A stretch of 64,000 nucleotides of DNA from Oceanospirillum sp048264105. GTDB lineage: Bacteria; Pseudomonadota; Gammaproteobacteria; Pseudomonadales; Halomonadaceae. Within the stretch, counting starts at the first letter, position 1; every line of letters starts with the position of its first letter. Positions 59,645 to 64,000 of this stretch are shown piece after piece. The position numbers and the translations under genes were made by a program. The notes beneath the pieces were generated by a model that was not told where the DNA came from, made no database searches, and worked only from the letters and a program-made list of their open reading frames with translations. The DNA lies in assembly GCA_048264105.1 (NCBI GenBank), contig JBLXDJ010000005.1, positions 62,001 through 126,000 on the forward strand, given 5' to 3'.

Positions 59645-61843
59645 ATGAGTCAACCGTCATTGAGCCGTGAGGCTGATCTTGAGTCTCAGGGCACCCCTTC
59701 GTCTGAAGAGCTGGATGCACATCTGTCTTCTGATCCGGAGTCGGCTGTACCGACACCGGAAACTCAGGGCTGGTTCGGAAGACTAACCTTTGTTTTCTGT
59801 ATTTTTGTCGCCCTGAGCCATATCTATTTCAATACACTGGGCAACATGTCTGAGCTGTGGTTATCAGCGATGCACTTCGGCATGTTTGGTTTTCTGTGTG
59901 CTCTGTTATACCGAACCGGTAAGAAAAGTAGCGGTGCAGCCAAAACCTTTCACTGGGGCTTCAATCTGGTGCTGGGGCTGCTGAGTCTTGCGGTGGTTGT
60001 CTACCTGATGCTGGGTGAGTCAGCACTGTATGCCCGTGGTGTGACCTTTATTACCAGTGATTGGCTGGCGGCTATAGTCGCGGTGGTTCTGGTGGTTGAG
60101 TTTGCCCGCCGTACCAGTGGCTGGGTGATCCCTGTGATGATCCTGATCGCTCTGTCCTATGTGGCCTGGTGGGGTAAGTATCTGACCGGCGTGTTTCATT
60201 TTCCGGGTCTGACGTCAGAGACACTTCTGTTCCGCAGCTACTTCTCTAATGAGGGTATGTTCGGTTCTATTGCCCGGATCAGCTCCACTTACGTGTATAT
60301 GTTTATCCTGTTCGGAGCCTTTCTGGTTCGCTCCGGTGCCGGTGAATTTATTATTGAGCTGGCGCGTTGTGTCGCGGGTCGCATGATTGGCGGGCCGGGG
60401 CTTGTGGCGGTGCTGGGATCTTCTCTGATGGGCTCGATCTCAGGCTCTGCGGTTGCCAATACGGTATCAACCGGCGTGATCACCATTCCCATGATGAAGC
60501 GTGCAGGTTTCCGTCCGGTTTATGCCGGTGGTATTGAAGCGGCTGCTTCAACCGGTGGTCAGCTGATGCCGCCTGTGATGGGGGCGGGTGCCTTTATTAT
60601 GGCGTCTTATACGCAGGTGCCTTATCTGGACATTATTACGTTGGCGTTTCTGCCGGCGATGATCTACTTCCTGTCGGTGGCTTTCTTTGTCCGTATCGAA
60701 GCCAAGCGCCTGAATATTCAGGTCGTTGAGGAAGAAACACCCCGGGCTCTTGATATTCTGAAGCGCGGCTGGCACTCACTGGTGCCGATTGGTGTGTTGG
60801 TTGCTCTGCTGATTTATGGCTTTACGCCAACCTATGCTGCTGGTTTCAGTATTCTGAGTGTGATCTTTGCGTCCTGGTTGTCACCGAAGCCGATGGGGCT
60901 GCGGGATATTGCCGAGTCTATGGTGCAGGGCACCTACAATATGATCCCGACAGCGGTGCTGCTGATTGCAGTAGGCCTTGTGATCAATGTGGTCACTACG
61001 ACAGGTGTGGGTAATACCTTCTCGCTGATGATCAGTCAGTGGAGTGGCGGTAGTTTGCTGATCAGTCTGGTATTGGTGGCGCTGGCCTCTCTGGTTGTGG
61101 GTATGGGGCTTCCGGTGACGGCATCCTATATCGTTCTGGGTACGCTATCTGCTCCGGCACTGTACAGCCTGATTAACGAATCCCATCTGATCGATTATCT
61201 GATGAGTGGTCAGGTGGAAGGCATGGCAAGTGCCATGATCACTTTGAGTCTGCCAAGTCTTGCGGAAGCTCTGCCTCAGGGGCTGACACTGGCACAGGCG
61301 CAGCAGGTGATCGCAACCTTGCCTGCGGATTCTCTGGATATGGTGGTTGAGCAGGGGCTGTCAGCAGAAACGCTGACTATCAGTCTGATCTCTGCGCATA
61401 TGATCATTTTCTGGCTGTCTCAGGACAGTAACGTGACGCCTCCGGTGTGTCTGGCAGCCTTTGCGGCGGCGGCGGTTGCCCGGGCTAACCCGATGCGAAC
61501 CGGCTTTATGGCCTGGCGGTTTGCCAAGGCGCTCTATGTGGTGCCGTTGCTGTTTGCTTATACCCCTTTGATTGGCGGAACTCTGGCTGAAGTGCTGCAG
61601 ATCTTTATCTTTGCTTGCCTCGGTATGTATGCACTGGCGGGCTTCTTTGAAAACCATCTGGAAGGACCTTTGCAGATCTGGCAACGGGCTTTGCTGGTAC
61701 CTGCAGCTGGCCTGATGCTTTGGCCGGGCTTAGGGCTGGTAATGCAACTGGCTGGTGCGGCAATTCTTGTGGCGCTATTTGTCATGAGTCGTCGGGCAGA
61801 GCCGGTTAATCCGCATCAGGTGGTGACGGCTGAGGCGGCCTGA
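59645..61843 (+). CDS. TRAP transporter fused permease (4TM/12TM)
   Basis: A 732-residue fused DctQM permease that partners TAXI binding proteins. A polar N-terminal tail (about 1-45) is followed by about 16-18 hydrophobic helices. Family segments include SSLMGSISGSAVANTVSTGVITIP, AAASTGGQLMPPVMGAGAFIM, VGMGLPVTASYIVLG and DSNVTPPVCLAAFAAAAVA. The ATG at 59645 follows AAAGGA and is chosen over an in-frame TTG at 59585. It probably shares the sigma-54-driven transcript. Confidence 0.94.
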   Translation: MSQPSLSREADLESQGTPSSEELDAHLSSDPESAVPTPETQGWFGRLTFVFCIFVALSHIYFNTLGNMSELWLSAMHFGMFGFLCALLYRTGKKSSGAAKTFHWGFNLVLGLLSLAVVVYLMLGESALYARGVTFITSDWLAAIVAVVLVVEFARRTSGWVIPVMILIALSYVAWWGKYLTGVFHFPGLTSETLLFRSYFSNEGMFGSIARISSTYVYMFILFGAFLVRSGAGEFIIELARCVAGRMIGGPGLVAVLGSSLMGSISGSAVANTVSTGVITIPMMKRAGFRPVYAGGIEAAASTGGQLMPPVMGAGAFIMASYTQVPYLDIITLAFLPAMIYFLSVAFFVRIEAKRLNIQVVEEETPRALDILKRGWHSLVPIGVLVALLIYGFTPTYAAGFSILSVIFASWLSPKPMGLRDIAESMVQGTYNMIPTAVLLIAVGLVINVVTTTGVGNTFSLMISQWSGGSLLISLVLVALASLVVGMGLPVTASYIVLGTLSAPALYSLINESHLIDYLMSGQVEGMASAMITLSLPSLAEALPQGLTLAQAQQVIATLPADSLDMVVEQGLSAETLTISLISAHMIIFWLSQDSNVTPPVCLAAFAAAAVARANPMRTGFMAWRFAKALYVVPLLFAYTPLIGGTLAEVLQIFIFACLGMYALAGFFENHLEGPLQIWQRALLVPAAGLMLWPGLGLVMQLAGAAILVALFVMSRRAEPVNPHQVVTAEAA

Positions 61844-61926
61844 CAAGGCTGGGCTGCCCTTTCTTGATGGAATGGCAGCTTTTAGCTTTCTCTCAGGGTG
61901 ATCAGGACTTAATATCCTGATCACCT

Positions 61927-63861
61927 ATGAGCCAGCGTTGGCTGCAATTGATCCTGTTTAATTCTGATCCGGGGCTGCATTTGAACATACCGGTATTGTC
62001 CGCTGGCCGGGCACGCTTTATCTCTTACCCGATAGCCATCACCCTGTTATTGGTCTGCTGTTTTCTGTTAACCGCAGCGGTCAGTCATTACTCCTATTAC
62101 AGTACTCTTGCCCAGCTGGAGCAGGAGAGTCACTTCAAACTTAACCTGTACAAAAAAGTGGTGCTGAGTGAACTCAAGCGGCACGCTTATCTGCCTCTCA
62201 TGCTGTCTAAAGATGATCAGGTACTGGAATACCTGCATGACTCGGAGCTGAAGATAAAAGGGCAGGCGCTTAATGCGCATCTGGAATCTCTGAGTGAGGG
62301 AACAGATGCACTGAATATTTATCTGATGAATCCCGATGGTACGACTATCGCCACCAGCAACTGGCAGGATCAGACCAGTTATCTGGGCAGAAACTATCGT
62401 TACCGGCCTTATTTTCAGAATGCGCTGGCCGGAAAGCCCGGAATTTTCTTTGCGATTGGCGTGACAACCGGCATCCCGGGGTTATTCCTGTCTCACCCTG
62501 TCTATCTGAATGATGAGGTCGCCGGCGTTGTGGTCGTGAAAGTCAGTATGAAGCCTCTTGAAAAGCTATGGGCGGAGCAGGGAACAGAGAAGGTTTTTCT
62601 GACCGATGCTAACGATATTATTTTCAGCAGTACCGAATCTGACTGGCGATTTAATGCCCTGTTCAAACTCTCACCTCAGCAACGGGAAAGCCTGAGAGCC
62701 GATCGGAAGTATCTGGATTATCCGATCCGCTCGCTGCCGATCCGGCTGGATACGGATATTCAGAATTACCGCATGATCCGGATTTCGGACGGTCACCGGA
62801 ATGGGCTGCATTACCTATGGCTGACACAGGCTCTGCCTAACAGTCCCTGGAAACTGCATATTATGGCCAGTGGGCACTCTGCCAGAGAGGCTGCTATTAA
62901 CGTCTTCTTTCTGGGGTTGTTGCTGTCCAGTCTGGTGGGCTTACTGGCGTATGTTCTGATGAAGCGTAAGCGGGTTGCAGACCGGCTTCGTGAAGCGCAC
63001 AACCTGCTTGAGCAGCGGGTTGAGGCCAGAACCAAAGAGTTGTCTGAAAGTAATCTGCAACTGACCTATGAGGTTGCTCAGCGCCAGAAAGCCCATGAAG
63101 CGTTGCGTCAGGCACAGGATGATCTGATTCAGAGCAGTAAGTTGGCGGCGTTGGGGCAGATGTCCGCAGGTATTACCCATGAACTGAATCAGCCACTTTC
63201 AGCGATTCAGACCTTTGCCCGAAATGGCGAAAAACTGATTCAGAGACAACGCTTCGAGGCTGCCGGTGAGAACTTCAGCCGTATTTTTTCTCTGACCAGC
63301 CGGATGGGTGAAATCATCAATCACCTGAAAACCTTTGCCCGTAAGAGTCAGAAGCGCAGGGAAACACTGGATCTGAAGCGATGTGTCCAGAACGCCCTGT
63401 TACTGGTGGATCACATGAGTGAACGGGATCAGGTCCGTATCGATATTGTCGCGGAGACAGATCAGCCTCTGCTTGTGTCCGGTGACCCCGTTCGTCTGGA
63501 ACAGGTGTTTGTTAATCTGTTAAGCAATGGCGTTCAGGCGTTGCTGAGTACGGTGAATACCGAGAAGATCATTGTTATTAAAATACGCCCGGCCGGGGAG
63601 AATGCTGAGGTGGTGATTCATGATAACGGTCCCGGATTTGATGATCAGGTGCTGGAGTCAATTTTTGACCCGTTTTTCACCACCAAAGAAGTGGGAGAAG
63701 GTATGGGACTGGGTTTATCCATTGTGTACGGCATTCTGATGGAGCATAACGGTGATATCGTAGCCCGCAATAACAGCGGTGCGGAGATCCGTGTGCGCAT
63801 ACCCTTATTTGTTCATTCCCCTGAATCTGATGATGCTTTACCGGAGAGTTTGTCCTCATGA
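61927..63861 (+). CDS. dctB: DctB-type sensor histidine kinase
   Basis: A 644-residue membrane sensor. TM1 (about 31-55), a periplasmic dCache domain (about 60-315; LGRNYRYRPYFQNALAGKPGIFF is the DctB ligand-site block), TM2 (about 322-346), a coiled coil (about 350-400), then HisKA with H418 in SAGITHELNQPLSAIQTFARN, and an ATPase domain (NLLSNGVQAL, DNGPGF, GMGLGLSIVYGI). C4-dicarboxylates are the usual ligands. It overlaps the next gene by four bases (ATGA), so kinase and regulator are translationally coupled. Confidence 0.94.
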   Translation: MSQRWLQLILFNSDPGLHLNIPVLSAGRARFISYPIAITLLLVCCFLLTAAVSHYSYYSTLAQLEQESHFKLNLYKKVVLSELKRHAYLPLMLSKDDQVLEYLHDSELKIKGQALNAHLESLSEGTDALNIYLMNPDGTTIATSNWQDQTSYLGRNYRYRPYFQNALAGKPGIFFAIGVTTGIPGLFLSHPVYLNDEVAGVVVVKVSMKPLEKLWAEQGTEKVFLTDANDIIFSSTESDWRFNALFKLSPQQRESLRADRKYLDYPIRSLPIRLDTDIQNYRMIRISDGHRNGLHYLWLTQALPNSPWKLHIMASGHSAREAAINVFFLGLLLSSLVGLLAYVLMKRKRVADRLREAHNLLEQRVEARTKELSESNLQLTYEVAQRQKAHEALRQAQDDLIQSSKLAALGQMSAGITHELNQPLSAIQTFARNGEKLIQRQRFEAAGENFSRIFSLTSRMGEIINHLKTFARKSQKRRETLDLKRCVQNALLLVDHMSERDQVRIDIVAETDQPLLVSGDPVRLEQVFVNLLSNGVQALLSTVNTEKIIVIKIRPAGENAEVVIHDNGPGFDDQVLESIFDPFFTTKEVGEGMGLGLSIVYGILMEHNGDIVARNNSGAEIRVRIPLFVHSPESDDALPESLSS

Positions 63862-64000
63862 ATTCTGATCAAGCGGCAGGCCAGGCTGCTGATATGTTGT
63901 CGCAACTAACGGTGCTCTTTGTTGATGATGAAGAGAACATGCGGATCTCTGCAGAGCAGTGTCTTCAGCTTGAAGACTTCAATGTCATCACCTGCAACGA
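63858..64000 (+). CDS. dctD: DctD-type sigma-54 response regulator (5' part)
   Basis: The first 47 codons are visible. The start overlaps the dctB stop. After a short leader comes TVLFVDDEENMRISAEQCLQ, the acidic start of a REC domain; the sequence then runs off the window. Family is inferred from the REC start and the coupling to dctB. The AAA+ and Fis-type domains needed for sigma-54 activation would lie beyond the edge. Confidence 0.85.
   Translation, partial: MNSDQAAGQAADMLSQLTVLFVDDEENMRISAEQCLQLEDFNVITCN

Overview
The window is chromosomal DNA from a marine gammaproteobacterium, most likely of the Oceanospirillaceae/Oceanospirillales. The evidence is the gene order NAD-glutamate dehydrogenase - DUF2835 - pyrD - rmf - rlmKL, the Halomonas-type ectoine uptake operon teaABCD, the NhaD Na+/H+ antiporter, several TRAP and TTT solute transporters, and many cyclic-di-GMP proteins. 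Placement rests on protein recognition only; no search was run.

Layout. 0-8.1 kb holds housekeeping genes: the 3' part of NAD-glutamate dehydrogenase, DUF2835, pyrD, rmf, rlmKL, a thioredoxin-fold protein, a WGR protein and pdxB. 8.2-12.1 kb is teaABCD. 12.2-16.6 kb is a two-gene signalling operon: a GAF-PAS-GAF hybrid histidine kinase whose PAS resembles the FixL haem domain, and a REC-GGDEF-EAL protein. 16.9-24.1 kb carries htpX, an alaA-like aminotransferase, a crotonase, a diguanylate cyclase, a YlqF-type GTPase, msrB and a coiled-coil membrane protein. 24.3-25.3 kb is an array of four alternating tRNA-Glu/tRNA-Gly pairs behind one strong promoter. 25.4-29.2 kb holds two tandem paralogous 7TM-DISM diguanylate cyclases. 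29.4-34.1 kb carries a YadGH-type ABC exporter, queF, a nitroreductase and a thioesterase.

34.3-41.8 kb is a 7.4-kb integrated element in the 3' end of tRNA-Ser(GGA), bounded by 54-bp direct repeats with candidate integrase arm sites just inside both ends. It carries a tyrosine integrase, a TTG-start protein that looks like a modification-dependent nuclease (ScoMcrA-type head, DUF3427-like middle, DUF3883/NOV_C nuclease), a serine resolvase behind a cluster of direct and inverted repeats, a 27-aa membrane peptide, an iteron-like and AT-rich region resembling a replication origin, an RNase HI, and serially duplicated KilA-N genes with remnants. No structural phage genes and no recognisable replicase are present. 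This element is the most novel part of the window.

42.1-64 kb returns to core-type DNA: a dCache chemoreceptor; a 4xCBS-3xPAS-GGDEF-EAL protein; selO; nhaD; a CitA/CitB-type two-component pair convergent with a tctCBA tricarboxylate-type transporter; a YbjN-like protein; and a TAXI-type TRAP transporter with a good sigma-54 promoter, followed by DctB and the start of DctD. DctD-family regulators activate sigma-54 promoters, so that last block reads as a self-contained sensing and uptake module. In all, five proteins with GGDEF and/or EAL domains, three uptake systems and three sensor/regulator pairs describe a nutrient-scavenging marine heterotroph.
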